Source: Chloroflexota bacterium
GTDB lineage: Bacteria > Chloroflexota > Anaerolineae > Anaerolineales > Villigracilaceae
Direction of reading: 5' to 3'
NCBI GenBank assembly: GCA_016234555.1
Contig: JACRBJ010000016.1
Location: 25,026-89,025, forward strand
Length of the DNA: 64,000 bases
Both the position numbers and the translations under genes were made by a program. The first letter of the stretch is position 1. Every line of letters starts with the position of its first letter. The notes under the pieces were generated by a model, which saw nothing but the letters and a program-made list of their open reading frames with translations, was not told where the DNA came from and did not search any database. Below are positions 32,693-41,533 of the stretch, one piece after another.

Positions 32693-35482
32693 ATGTCGAA
32701 AATAAATCTCACAGTTAACGGTATCAATAAAACACTCGAATCCCTGCCGGGCGAGACCCTGGCTTCGTTGCTCCGCATGCGACTTCATCTTACCGGTACA
32801 AAGATCGGGTGTGAAGAAGCGGAGTGCGGCGCCTGTACCGTCCTTGTGGACGGTGAGCCGATGATGTCTTGTGTCTATCCAGCAGAACGCGCCGATGGCA
32901 AGACCATCGTCACCATCGAAGGGCTGGCGCAGCGCGTCCACGAGGAGATGAAATTGCACCCGTTGCAGGAAGCCTTCGTGGAGCAGGGAGCGGTCCAGTG
33001 CGGATTCTGCATCCCCGGACAGATCATGACCGCGTATGCCCTGCTCAAGCGCAATCCAGACCCCGACAGCGAAGCCATCCGTTTTGCGTTGAAGGATACG
33101 CTTTGTAGGTGTGCGGGCTATCCGTCCATTGAGCGGGCGATTCTTTCGGCAGCTCAGGCGCTTCGCACGGGCGAACCCGTCCAGAAGCCGACCCATATTT
33201 CTAATTCGATCCATTCCCACAAAACGGTCGGACACAAACACCTGCGCCCCGAAGCCGTGGAAAAGGTCACGGGTGAGGCAATCTACACCGATGACATTGT
33301 CCTTGACGGTATGTTGTTTGCCAAAGCCAAACGCGCCATGATTCCGCATGGTTTCCTGACGAAACTCGATATCTCCAAAGCCAAAGCCCTGCCCGGTGTT
33401 GTTTCTGTTCTGACCGCAAACGACATCCCCGGTGAAAAGACTCATGGACTGGTCATCTATGACTGGCCCGTGCTGGTTGGCATTGGCGAGCGAGTCCGCT
33501 ATGTGGGTGATGCGCTTGCCATCGTCGCTGCCGAAACGCAGGATATTGCAGACCAAGCCGTCAGCCTGATCGAAGCAGAGTTCGACCTCCAGCCAATTAT
33601 CACAAATCCCGTTCAAGCCAAACAGGATGGCGTTCCGCAAATCCACGAGAAGGGCAATCTGCTCAAGCACATCAAAGTCCGCAAGGGTGACATGGATAAG
33701 GGTTTTGCGGATGCCGATGTGATTCTTGAACACACTTTCCATACCCCGACCACTGACCATGCTTTCATCGAGCCTGAGTGCAGTATCGCCGAACCCCTGC
33801 CCGATGGGCGCATGAATATTTATGTCGGCTCGCAGATTCCGTATCAGGACAGAACCCAGGTGGCACGCGCGTTGGGCTGGGACGAATCCCGCGTCCGCGT
33901 AATTGGTCAGTTGATGGGCGGCGGCTTTGGCGGCAAGGAAGACATCATGGGACAGATCCATTCCGCCATGCTTGCCAACGTCACCCAGCGTCCCGTCAAA
34001 CTCCTTTTTGACCGTCACGAAAGTTTGCTGGTTCATCCCAAGCGCCACGCCACACAGATTCACGTCAAGGTTGGCGCGAAGAAGAACGGACGCATCGTGG
34101 CGATGGAAACCGAACTCTACGGCGATACGGGTGCGTATGCTTCGCTCGGCGAGAAGGTGATGACCCGCGCCACCACGCACTCGGCTGGACCCTACGACAT
34201 CGAACATGTCCGCGCCGACTGCTATGCCATGTACACCAATAATCCGCCCGCGGGTGCGTTCCGCGGTTTTGGTGTCACGCAATCAGCCTTCGCGGTGGAA
34301 TCCCTGATGGACATGCTCGCCGAAAAACTCGACATGGATCGCGTCGAACTACGCCGTATGAATGCCCTGCATGTCGGAAGTATCACCAACACAGGACAGG
34401 TCCTGCGCGACTCAGTTGGACTGACCGAATGTATCGACAAGGTTGAAGCGGAAATGTTGAAGCACGACAAGAACCCCTTCGCCCCGAAAGTTGATCCTGC
34501 CAACCCGAACCTTGTTCGCGCCTGGGGCTATGCTTCGGCTTACAAGAACACGGGACTTGGCGGCGGCGCGCCCGACATCTCCGGCGCGGACGTGGAACTC
34601 TACGAAGATGGCACCTTCCAGGTTCGCAGTTCCGCTGCCGAACTCGGTCAGGGATTGGTCACCGTCATGCGACTGGTTGTCTCTGAGGAATTGGGCGTGG
34701 CCCCCGATAAAGTCAGCGTGCTCGTCATGGACACCGACCTGACCCCCAACGGCGGACCGACCACCGCATCCCGCCAAACTTTCGTGACTGGCAACGCTTC
34801 ACGCTACGCGGCAAAGACCCTGCGCGACCAAATCTCCGCAACGATGGCTGAGAAGTACGATGTCCGCCCCGAGCAGATCCGCTTTGAGGATGGCATCGTC
34901 CACGTCAACGGACATTCGATGACCTACGCCGAAATCTACAAGGAGATGACCGCCGCCGGGCAGAAGCCCTGTGTCCGCTACGAATATGAAGCGCCCAAGA
35001 CCCAGCCTCTTGGTACGGGCGGCGACATGCACTTTGCCTTCTCTTTTGCCACGCAAGCCGCCGAAGTGGAAGTCAACAAGCTGACGGGCGAAGTCCGCGT
35101 GTTGAAGGTCATCTCTGCCAACGATGTGGGCATGGCGATCAACCCGCTCGGTTTGCAGGGACAGGTCGAAGGCGGCGTGATGATGGGGCTTGGCAACTGT
35201 CTCACCGAGGAATTCATCGTCGAGAACGGACAGGTGGTCACCGACCATCTCGCCCGTTATCGCGTCCCCGGCATCATGCTCACACCTGAGATCACCTCCA
35301 TCATCGTCGAGCATCCCGTGGAAACGGGACCCTACGGCGCGAAGGGCGTGGGCGAAGTCTCCAGCATCCCGACCACTCCCGCCATCACCAACGCGATTTA
35401 CAATGCTGTCGGCGTGCGGGTGGACAAACTCCCTGTGGATCAGGAAATGATTGCAAGGGAGTTGTGGGAGAGGGTGAAGTAA
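32693..35482 (+). CDS. Fused [2Fe-2S]-molybdopterin xanthine-dehydrogenase-type hydroxylase (XdhD-like)
   Basis: From ATG 32693 the product has 929 residues. Residues 1-150 hold two [2Fe-2S] sites: C40, C45, C48, C60, and C103, C106, C138, C140. The molybdopterin part begins near 175, with QLMGGGFGGKED, GAFRGFGVTQ and, near residue 887, GAKGVGEVSS carrying the catalytic glutamate. The fused layout and size match E. coli XdhD, which accepts purines such as hypoxanthine. With the FAD subunit it should oxidise hypoxanthine to xanthine, and possibly xanthine to urate, in the cytoplasm. Molybdenum cofactor maturation genes are not present in the window. Confidence 0.92.
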   Translation: MSKINLTVNGINKTLESLPGETLASLLRMRLHLTGTKIGCEEAECGACTVLVDGEPMMSCVYPAERADGKTIVTIEGLAQRVHEEMKLHPLQEAFVEQGAVQCGFCIPGQIMTAYALLKRNPDPDSEAIRFALKDTLCRCAGYPSIERAILSAAQALRTGEPVQKPTHISNSIHSHKTVGHKHLRPEAVEKVTGEAIYTDDIVLDGMLFAKAKRAMIPHGFLTKLDISKAKALPGVVSVLTANDIPGEKTHGLVIYDWPVLVGIGERVRYVGDALAIVAAETQDIADQAVSLIEAEFDLQPIITNPVQAKQDGVPQIHEKGNLLKHIKVRKGDMDKGFADADVILEHTFHTPTTDHAFIEPECSIAEPLPDGRMNIYVGSQIPYQDRTQVARALGWDESRVRVIGQLMGGGFGGKEDIMGQIHSAMLANVTQRPVKLLFDRHESLLVHPKRHATQIHVKVGAKKNGRIVAMETELYGDTGAYASLGEKVMTRATTHSAGPYDIEHVRADCYAMYTNNPPAGAFRGFGVTQSAFAVESLMDMLAEKLDMDRVELRRMNALHVGSITNTGQVLRDSVGLTECIDKVEAEMLKHDKNPFAPKVDPANPNLVRAWGYASAYKNTGLGGGAPDISGADVELYEDGTFQVRSSAAELGQGLVTVMRLVVSEELGVAPDKVSVLVMDTDLTPNGGPTTASRQTFVTGNASRYAAKTLRDQISATMAEKYDVRPEQIRFEDGIVHVNGHSMTYAEIYKEMTAAGQKPCVRYEYEAPKTQPLGTGGDMHFAFSFATQAAEVEVNKLTGEVRVLKVISANDVGMAINPLGLQGQVEGGVMMGLGNCLTEEFIVENGQVVTDHLARYRVPGIMLTPEITSIIVEHPVETGPYGAKGVGEVSSIPTTPAITNAIYNAVGVRVDKLPVDQEMIARELWERVK

Positions 35483-35498
35483 AAAGTAGAAAGTAACG

Positions 35499-35543
35499 AC
35501 TCAAAAGGACTCTCAGGCTTCAAGCCTGAGAGTCCTTTTGAGT
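35499..35543. terminator. 45-base perfect palindrome after the purine island
   Basis: Twenty-two bases from 35499 are the exact reverse complement of 35522-35543, with a single central C. The centre reads GGCTTCAAGCC. The outer arm ends in CCTTTTGAGT, so it can act as a terminator in both directions. A degenerate half copy lies at 36486-36511. Confidence 0.75.
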
Positions 35544-35645
35544 TAAGACCAGATATTTTAGATTGTGTATCGGGTACAATTCAATGGTATTTGTTCTGTG
35601 GAAATATTTTCTTCACGTATCTGATTTATAAACCTTAGGAGTGCC

Positions 35646-36482
35646 ATGTCTAAAATCTTTACTCGTACGTTCCGTGTGCGTTGGGGAGAACTTGACCCAA
35701 GCGGCACAGTCAGCCCTGCGAATTATCTGCGTTATCTCATCGAAACTGCCTGGGATTGGGGCACTGCCATAGGCTGGGATGCGAACTACAGCCAGAACCC
35801 CGATGTGTTATGGTTGATCCGCGAGACGGAGATTCGTTTCCTGCGTCCGCTGCGGCACAACGATGTTTTCGACTTCACCATTTGGATGGTCAATTGGCAG
35901 AAAGTCCGCGGAACGCGTTGTTTTGAACTTACGCGTAACGATAATGGGGAAGTGATCGCACAAGGCACGCAACATATTGTCTATGTGGATGCAAAGACAG
36001 GGCGACCAACGAGTTTGCCTGAAGGTGAGGCGGAGAAATTTCGGCTTGAAAATCCGCGCGTGTTCCCGTTTGAGCGCTTTCCGAAAATTCCACCAGTCGA
36101 ATCCCCATTCATCATGCAGCGACCCGTGGAATGGATGGACCTGGACTCGTATGAGCACGTCAATAACGTGATCTATGTCAACTATGCTGAAGAAGCCGCC
36201 GCTCAGGATTTTTCAGCAAGGGGATGGTCTCCTGCAAAACTGGCGGAAGCAGGCCTGGCCATTGCTTCGCGCCGCGTGCAAATCCAATACTTGTCGCTGG
36301 CAATCTGGGGAGAGAAGCTGACCATTTCCACGCATCCGCTCCAGGTCAACGGGACGGGTGGATCACGCTACGTGGGCATGTCCCATGCAGATGGTTCCCT
36401 TGCGGCTGAGTGCATCATCGACTGGGAACTGGTTGACCGTAAAAGCGGCGAAGCGCGACCCCTACCGGCTGAGTTGCTTTGA
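35646..36482 (+). CDS. Double-hotdog acyl-ACP/acyl-CoA thioesterase-like protein
   Basis: The 278-residue product has two hotdog domains, 1-130 and about 150-275. The first starts with RVRWGELDPSGTVSPANYLRYL, and the second has WMDLDSYEHVNNVIYVNYAEEAA, both in pieces the classical 4-hydroxybenzoyl-CoA/FatA-type motif. Such proteins hydrolyse acyl thioesters and may release fatty acids for lipid or quinone metabolism. It stands alone behind the large palindrome. AGGAG lies close before the ATG. Confidence 0.82.
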   Translation: MSKIFTRTFRVRWGELDPSGTVSPANYLRYLIETAWDWGTAIGWDANYSQNPDVLWLIRETEIRFLRPLRHNDVFDFTIWMVNWQKVRGTRCFELTRNDNGEVIAQGTQHIVYVDAKTGRPTSLPEGEAEKFRLENPRVFPFERFPKIPPVESPFIMQRPVEWMDLDSYEHVNNVIYVNYAEEAAAQDFSARGWSPAKLAEAGLAIASRRVQIQYLSLAIWGEKLTISTHPLQVNGTGGSRYVGMSHADGSLAAECIIDWELVDRKSGEARPLPAELL

Positions 36483-36885
36483 CAGTTTCAAGCCCGAGAG
36501 TCCTTTTTTGAAAGTTGACAGTTTATTTCGAAGATCCATTTTCGGGCGGCATGTTCGAGCGGGGGTGAGATGGGCTACCGTGTTTGCCACCTGTGTTTGG
36601 TCCCGAGATGATGGGCGCGGAATCGCTTGCGCATATCCAATGGGAATGGCCAAGTTTGGATTTTGGCGAACTGCTTAAAGGTTGCCCAGGTGCCTTGCAG
36701 CCTTTGTGTTGGCGCCTCCCGCCTGGAGAAGCAGGGGAAGCGAGAGTTGACGCGTCCCTTGCTTTACATTAATTCCAAAATTTAGACGAATACACTCGGG
36801 ACCACGCTCGCCGCCGCAGAATAAATCGGCAAAAATTTGCTCACAACTTTCCTACAATTCCGTAAGCGTGGTTCCCTGCAGGGCT
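36483..36885. other. Intergenic stretch without recognisable gene
   Basis: About 400 bases hold only a degenerate half of the CTTCAAG palindrome (36486-36511) and short open frames with no ribosome site or family resemblance. It may contain the decayed remains of a gene, but I cannot identify one. Confidence 0.4.
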
Positions 36886-36886
36886 A

Positions 36887-36915
36887 TTGACTTTTTTTTT
36901 GTTATGTTTTATCCT
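36887..36915 (+). promoter_or_regulatory. Promoter of the fibronectin-like secreted protein gene
   Basis: TTGACT (36887-36892), 17 bases including a T9 run, then TATCCT (36910-36915). The start codon lies about 90 bases downstream. Confidence 0.6.
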
Positions 36916-37005
36916 GACTTCCAATGTGCACGCGCAGAAAGGGCTTTGTCTTGTTCTACAGACCGTTTTGGAGCCTCCTCCACGTCGCATAATAAAGGAG
37001 AAAAC

Positions 37006-39912
37006 ATGAAAACATTTAAGTTTTTAATCTGGGGGTTGCTTGCTGTGCTCGTGTTGACGGCATTTGCGCCGGTCGCCGCGCCCAGCAAGCCGGCGTTATA
37101 TTCGCCAGTCGGGAATGCAGTGAAGGTGGATCCCGATAATGTTACGTTGAGATGGTATCGATCCACGCCGTCGCCAACCACATCTCCCGTCGCTGACTAT
37201 GATATTGAAGTTTCCGAGGGGTCGGCTGTGGACGCCACCGGTGCCTTTCAGACCACGGTTTACACAGCAAACGAACCTTCGCCTGTGCCACTCACGAGTA
37301 CGATTTCGCATCTAATTCCCGCTGGCACCCTTGACTATGGCACATCGTATTATTGGCACGTGCGTGCAAATGCGTCGACTTCCTCGGCCTGGTCTGCTGC
37401 CGCTGTTTTCCGCGTTGGCGTGGAGCCGCCAACCCTTATTGCACTTGCGCCTCCTCCGGCTCCGGACCTTCTCACATTGCGCCCCACATTCAGTTGGACC
37501 CCTGGCGCGCAGAATGCCGGTAGCTATACCATTCAGATATCGAGGGACTCCGGCTTCTCGACAGTCTATCGCACAGCTACGGTTCTTGCTTCCGCTGTAC
37601 CCGCGAATGAATATACCCCGACGACCGATTTGCTCCCCAACATACTGTTCTACTGGAGGGTGCGCGCTAATAACAGCTTGTTGGGCGCAAGTGACTGGTC
37701 AACGCCCAGTTCGTTTACATCAGCCAATCCACCATCCGTCCCGGTATTGATCAGTCCCAAGAGCACCACGGTGTCCACCACTCCGGTGATGAAGTGGAAG
37801 GTGGTATCCCTGCAGGCTGGGGAAACGTTTGGGACATATGAGATTGAAATTTTCGATACAAACAAAAACCTTGATACTGCTACGCCTGTATTTACGGCAA
37901 ATGATACTTTGAATGATGGAACTCCTTCGTTGGCGCTACAGGATACCACTTCGTACGATGTTCCACTTGCCGCGAATCTTCTCCCCACCACGACATATTA
38001 TTGGCGGATGAAAGCCTACAACGGTGATGGCGAATACAGAACGTCCAGCCTCTATACTTTCTACACTTCAATCGTTGGTGAAGTCAATGCTGCGACCATG
38101 GACCCAAGTGAAGATTTGGGTAATGTACCCGGTCTTGAGGGACCGGCGTTTGCAACTACCAAGACGATTGACGGATTCACAGGCACGGTGCATGAGAATG
38201 CAAACCTGCTCAGTTTGTATCCCATTTTTAGATGGGATCCCGGCGCGCTTAATGCGCAGACCTTTACCGTTCAGGTTGCATCCTATGCTTCCGGCAGTTG
38301 CAATGTTGCCGACCCGGAAGAGAGCAAGTTTAAGACGTTGATCATTGACGCTACTGTCGACCATTCGGATCCGGAATATGCCGCCAATCTCGCAAAATAT
38401 CCAAATTACATCCTTTGCTGGCGCGTGAGGGGGAATCATTCGACCTATGGTTCCAGCGATTGGTCGGATGTGCAAATATTCAGGACAGCCAACCCTCCGG
38501 GAATTCCCGTGCCAACTGCTCCCGTGGACGGCACATTGACCAATGATAATTCCCCAAGGCTTGTGTGGAATAAAGTGACATTGCCGTCTGGTACGATATT
38601 TGGAAAGTATGAAGTCGAGATTTCGTTTAACAGCACCTTCTCTGGTTACGATTATCCGGTGGATACAATACCGCCTTTCCTGGATCCGATCGATCCAGCC
38701 TCCTATCCTTTGCCCTCCCCGATACTGCCTGATAACACTGTCAATAGCCCGGTTTATTCTCCTGCTCCACCCGCACCGGTGTTCCCCAATATCCCCATGG
38801 TCGATCAGGCTCATAACCCCACTACAGACCTGGCGAATACCAGGGAGGAGTCGTGGTACGACGTCGAGCCTGACATTGTCCCGGGGCCTCCAATTGGCAA
38901 TCCGCTTTATGGCGCTCACACCTACTATTGGAGGGTGCGCTCATATAACGAATACGGCGAGTATAGCGCCTGGTCCGTCGTGCGTTCCATAAAAATTATG
39001 GTTGATCGTCCCACTGGACTTGTGATTACAGATTGTGCTGGCACAGTAATTACAGATGCGATAACCCCACGTCCCTGCTTTGATTGGGATGATGTATACA
39101 GGGCAAATAGTTATAAGATTAGTATTGGAGTTCAAAATACCAATGGTAGCGTAACGAAAATATTGACCGGCGTAACCGGTGGTTCAGCCTACCAGCCCGT
39201 AGTGGATTTACCCAAGGGAAAAACCATTGTTTGGTGGGTTACTACGGTTGAGAATACCCGCTACGGCGTAAGCCTTCCTGCGTCTGGCGCTCCCTTCCAA
39301 TCCGCCAGGCCGCCAACTACTCCTATACCACGTGTGCCGATCAATAGCAAGCTCGTGCTCACCGATACCCCCACCTTTACCTGGACGCGTTCTTCGTATC
39401 CATTGGGAACAAATTTTGGCTATTATGAGATTCAGGTTGCACGGGACAAGTATTTTGCTTACCCTGTGGAGCCCACGGCTCAGACAGCGCCGGGCGACGA
39501 TTACGAATTGAGCTACACCATTGCTACCGCATTGACTCCTGCAAGGACATATTACTGGCGTGTGCGAGCCTGTAACGATGAAGTTCCAAATGAATGCAGT
39601 ACGTGGTCGCCTGTAAACTACTTCCGAACATCGGTGGCAGCGCCCACATTGGTCGTGCCCCCAGATACCGCCAACCCACTAAGACCCATCTTCGAGTGGG
39701 ATGCTGTAAACGATGCGAGCAGCTACACGATCTGGGTCTCCAAGAATGCTGCATGCATAACTCCGGTCGCAAGCGCGACGACATCGGCTCTTCTCTATCA
39801 GCCTGGGAGCAATTTGGCGGCAGGTACTACATATTATTGGTGCGTCCGTGCCAATAGCGCCTCCTTTGGACCAGGGCCCTGGTCTACCATCGATACTTTT
39901 ACCACCCCGTAA
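37006..39912 (+). CDS. Secreted protein of eight fibronectin-III-like modules
   Basis: ATG 37006 follows AAAGGAG by six bases, giving 968 residues with an N-terminal signal peptide (cleavage near AFA/PVAA). The rest is eight modules of 90-170 residues, most ending in YYWRVRA or a variant such as YYWHVRA or LCWRVRG. Modules alternate between a type with NAGSYTIQIS-like strands (2, 4, 6, 8) and a type with a GTxFGxYExEI loop (3, 5, 7). No enzymatic domain, sorting signal or membrane anchor is seen. It is probably an extracellular adhesive or scaffolding protein. Confidence 0.8.
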   Translation: MKTFKFLIWGLLAVLVLTAFAPVAAPSKPALYSPVGNAVKVDPDNVTLRWYRSTPSPTTSPVADYDIEVSEGSAVDATGAFQTTVYTANEPSPVPLTSTISHLIPAGTLDYGTSYYWHVRANASTSSAWSAAAVFRVGVEPPTLIALAPPPAPDLLTLRPTFSWTPGAQNAGSYTIQISRDSGFSTVYRTATVLASAVPANEYTPTTDLLPNILFYWRVRANNSLLGASDWSTPSSFTSANPPSVPVLISPKSTTVSTTPVMKWKVVSLQAGETFGTYEIEIFDTNKNLDTATPVFTANDTLNDGTPSLALQDTTSYDVPLAANLLPTTTYYWRMKAYNGDGEYRTSSLYTFYTSIVGEVNAATMDPSEDLGNVPGLEGPAFATTKTIDGFTGTVHENANLLSLYPIFRWDPGALNAQTFTVQVASYASGSCNVADPEESKFKTLIIDATVDHSDPEYAANLAKYPNYILCWRVRGNHSTYGSSDWSDVQIFRTANPPGIPVPTAPVDGTLTNDNSPRLVWNKVTLPSGTIFGKYEVEISFNSTFSGYDYPVDTIPPFLDPIDPASYPLPSPILPDNTVNSPVYSPAPPAPVFPNIPMVDQAHNPTTDLANTREESWYDVEPDIVPGPPIGNPLYGAHTYYWRVRSYNEYGEYSAWSVVRSIKIMVDRPTGLVITDCAGTVITDAITPRPCFDWDDVYRANSYKISIGVQNTNGSVTKILTGVTGGSAYQPVVDLPKGKTIVWWVTTVENTRYGVSLPASGAPFQSARPPTTPIPRVPINSKLVLTDTPTFTWTRSSYPLGTNFGYYEIQVARDKYFAYPVEPTAQTAPGDDYELSYTIATALTPARTYYWRVRACNDEVPNECSTWSPVNYFRTSVAAPTLVVPPDTANPLRPIFEWDAVNDASSYTIWVSKNAACITPVASATTSALLYQPGSNLAAGTTYYWCVRANSASFGPGPWSTIDTFTTP

Positions 39913-39934
39913 ACGTGAAAATATGACTTGATGC

Positions 39935-39967
39935 AACGAACCCGACTATAGGTCGGGTTCGTTCTTT
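39935..39967 (+). terminator. Rho-independent terminator
   Basis: AACGAACCCGAC (39935-39946) pairs perfectly with GTCGGGTTCGTT (39952-39963) around TATAG and is followed by CTTTT. Confidence 0.9.
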
Positions 39968-39992
39968 TCCCATGTCTGGTGGAGTTTGCCGT

Positions 39993-41144
39993 ATGAAGAA
40001 AATGTTGATATTTATCATTGTTTTGTTGATTTTGATGCCCGCATGCGATTTTTTCACGCCGACGGCGAATCCTGCGCCGCCGGCTTCAGCCACCGTGCCG
40101 GTTACGACCACAGGTGAAGCTGATCCTGATGCCGAGCCTCCCCTCACGCTGACGGAGATTCCGCTCGAAGCGGGTTACGGGGTCGGCGGCGGCTGGTTCG
40201 AGTTGTATTTTACGAATCCCCAAAGTCCGCTTGCCTCGCAGGAAACGGGCGGGGTGGATGTCCCCCTCGCCACCGCGATTGATTCAGCACGCCTCTCTGT
40301 GGACGTCGCCGTTTACAGCCTAAGCCTTAATAGTGTCCGCGATGCGTTGATCAATGCCCACAAACGCGGAGTGCGGGTGCGCATGGTGATGGAAAGCGAA
40401 AATCTCGACCGCTCCGATCCGCAGAAATTGAAGGATGCGGGCGTTCCCATTTTGGGTGATCGCCGCGAGGGGCTGATGCACAACAAATTTGTCGTGATCG
40501 ACAACTCTGAAGTCTGGCTTGGCTCGATGAATTTCACCGACTCGGGCGCGTATGCCGATAACAACAACCTGATGAGAATCCGCTCGGTGAAAATGGCGGA
40601 GAACTACACCACGGAATTCGAGGAAATGTTCGTGGATGATAAATTCGGCGATGAAGTCGTGGCCGAGACTCCAAACCCAACCGTTGAGATCGATGGCACA
40701 CGGATCGATGTCTATTTCTCTCCCGATGATGGCGTTCAAACCAGCTTTTCGGAACTGCTTGAGAATGCGCAGGAGAGTATTTCTTTCATGGCTTTCTCGT
40801 TCACGTCGGATTCGATCGGGAATATCATTCGCAGCCGCGCACAGGATGACGTGACGGTAGCTGGCGTGATGGAGGACGAACAGATCAACTCCAACGCCGG
40901 CACAGAATTCGACCCGTTCCGACAGGCTGGGCTGGATGTTCTGCGCGACGGGAACGAAGGTCAGATGCATCACAAGGTCATGATTATTGACGAGAGCATT
41001 GTGGTCCTGGGTTCCTACAATTTCACCAAAAGCGCTGAGACCCGAAATGACGAAAACCTGATCGTGATTTATAACGGGGAAATTGCCGCGCAGTTTATGG
41101 CGGAATTTCAAAGAGTATACTCACAGGCTCAACCAGCAAAATGA
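39993..41144 (+). CDS. Phospholipase D-family lipoprotein
   Basis: I start at ATG 39993, eight bases after GGAG, which gives a lipoprotein signal ending LMPAC (Cys18). Two HKD-like motifs follow: HNKFVVIDNSEVWLGSMNFTD near residue 165 (in part) and HHKVMIIDESIVVLGSYNF near 325. The pair builds one active site that cleaves phosphodiester bonds in lipids or nucleic acids. As an exported, membrane-tethered enzyme, nuclease or lipid roles are both possible. Its end overlaps the next gene by four bases. Confidence 0.88.
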   Translation: MKKMLIFIIVLLILMPACDFFTPTANPAPPASATVPVTTTGEADPDAEPPLTLTEIPLEAGYGVGGGWFELYFTNPQSPLASQETGGVDVPLATAIDSARLSVDVAVYSLSLNSVRDALINAHKRGVRVRMVMESENLDRSDPQKLKDAGVPILGDRREGLMHNKFVVIDNSEVWLGSMNFTDSGAYADNNNLMRIRSVKMAENYTTEFEEMFVDDKFGDEVVAETPNPTVEIDGTRIDVYFSPDDGVQTSFSELLENAQESISFMAFSFTSDSIGNIIRSRAQDDVTVAGVMEDEQINSNAGTEFDPFRQAGLDVLRDGNEGQMHHKVMIIDESIVVLGSYNFTKSAETRNDENLIVIYNGEIAAQFMAEFQRVYSQAQPAK

Positions 41145-41533
41145 AAGTTTGGTTTTCCCGCCTCCTGATCGGACTCGTCACTGCCTGGAATCTGCAAGCC
41201 GCCTTTGCCTTCATTTTCTCCCCCGGCGGATTCGTTCGCGCCTACGAGCTTTCAGGCATTCCCGGCGAAGCCGCCATCCGTGGATTTGGCCTTTTGTTTC
41301 TGATGTGGAATATCCCGTATCTCTTTGCCCTGGCAGACCCTGTCCGTTACCGCCTTGCATTGACCCTGTCCCTGCTCATGCAGTTGACGGGACTCATTGG
41401 AGAGACTTTTATTTATTTCACCCTCCCTGCAGGTCACGCCATGCTGGGAGGGTCGATTCTACGGTTTATTACTTTTGATGGCATGGGGCTGGTTTTGTTG
41501 GTAATTGCGTGGTGGAAAGGAAGACTTTCATGA
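41141..41533 (+). CDS. Four-helix membrane protein
   Basis: The 130-residue product has four hydrophobic segments and few charged residues, with RGFGLLFLMWNIPYLFAL in the middle. I know no specific function. It begins in an ATGA overlap with the PLD gene and ends overlapping the tail of the convergent radical SAM gene by six bases. Confidence 0.65.
   Translation: MKVWFSRLLIGLVTAWNLQAAFAFIFSPGGFVRAYELSGIPGEAAIRGFGLLFLMWNIPYLFALADPVRYRLALTLSLLMQLTGLIGETFIYFTLPAGHAMLGGSILRFITFDGMGLVLLVIAWWKGRLS

Noticed and set aside
32642..34282. 546-codon frame antisense to the xanthine-dehydrogenase-type gene
   Set aside because: The opposite strand encodes an unmistakable iron-sulfur/molybdopterin enzyme.
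36584..36772. 62-codon frame in the gap before the fibronectin-like gene
   Set aside because: No ribosome site, no conserved motif, and composition like non-coding DNA.
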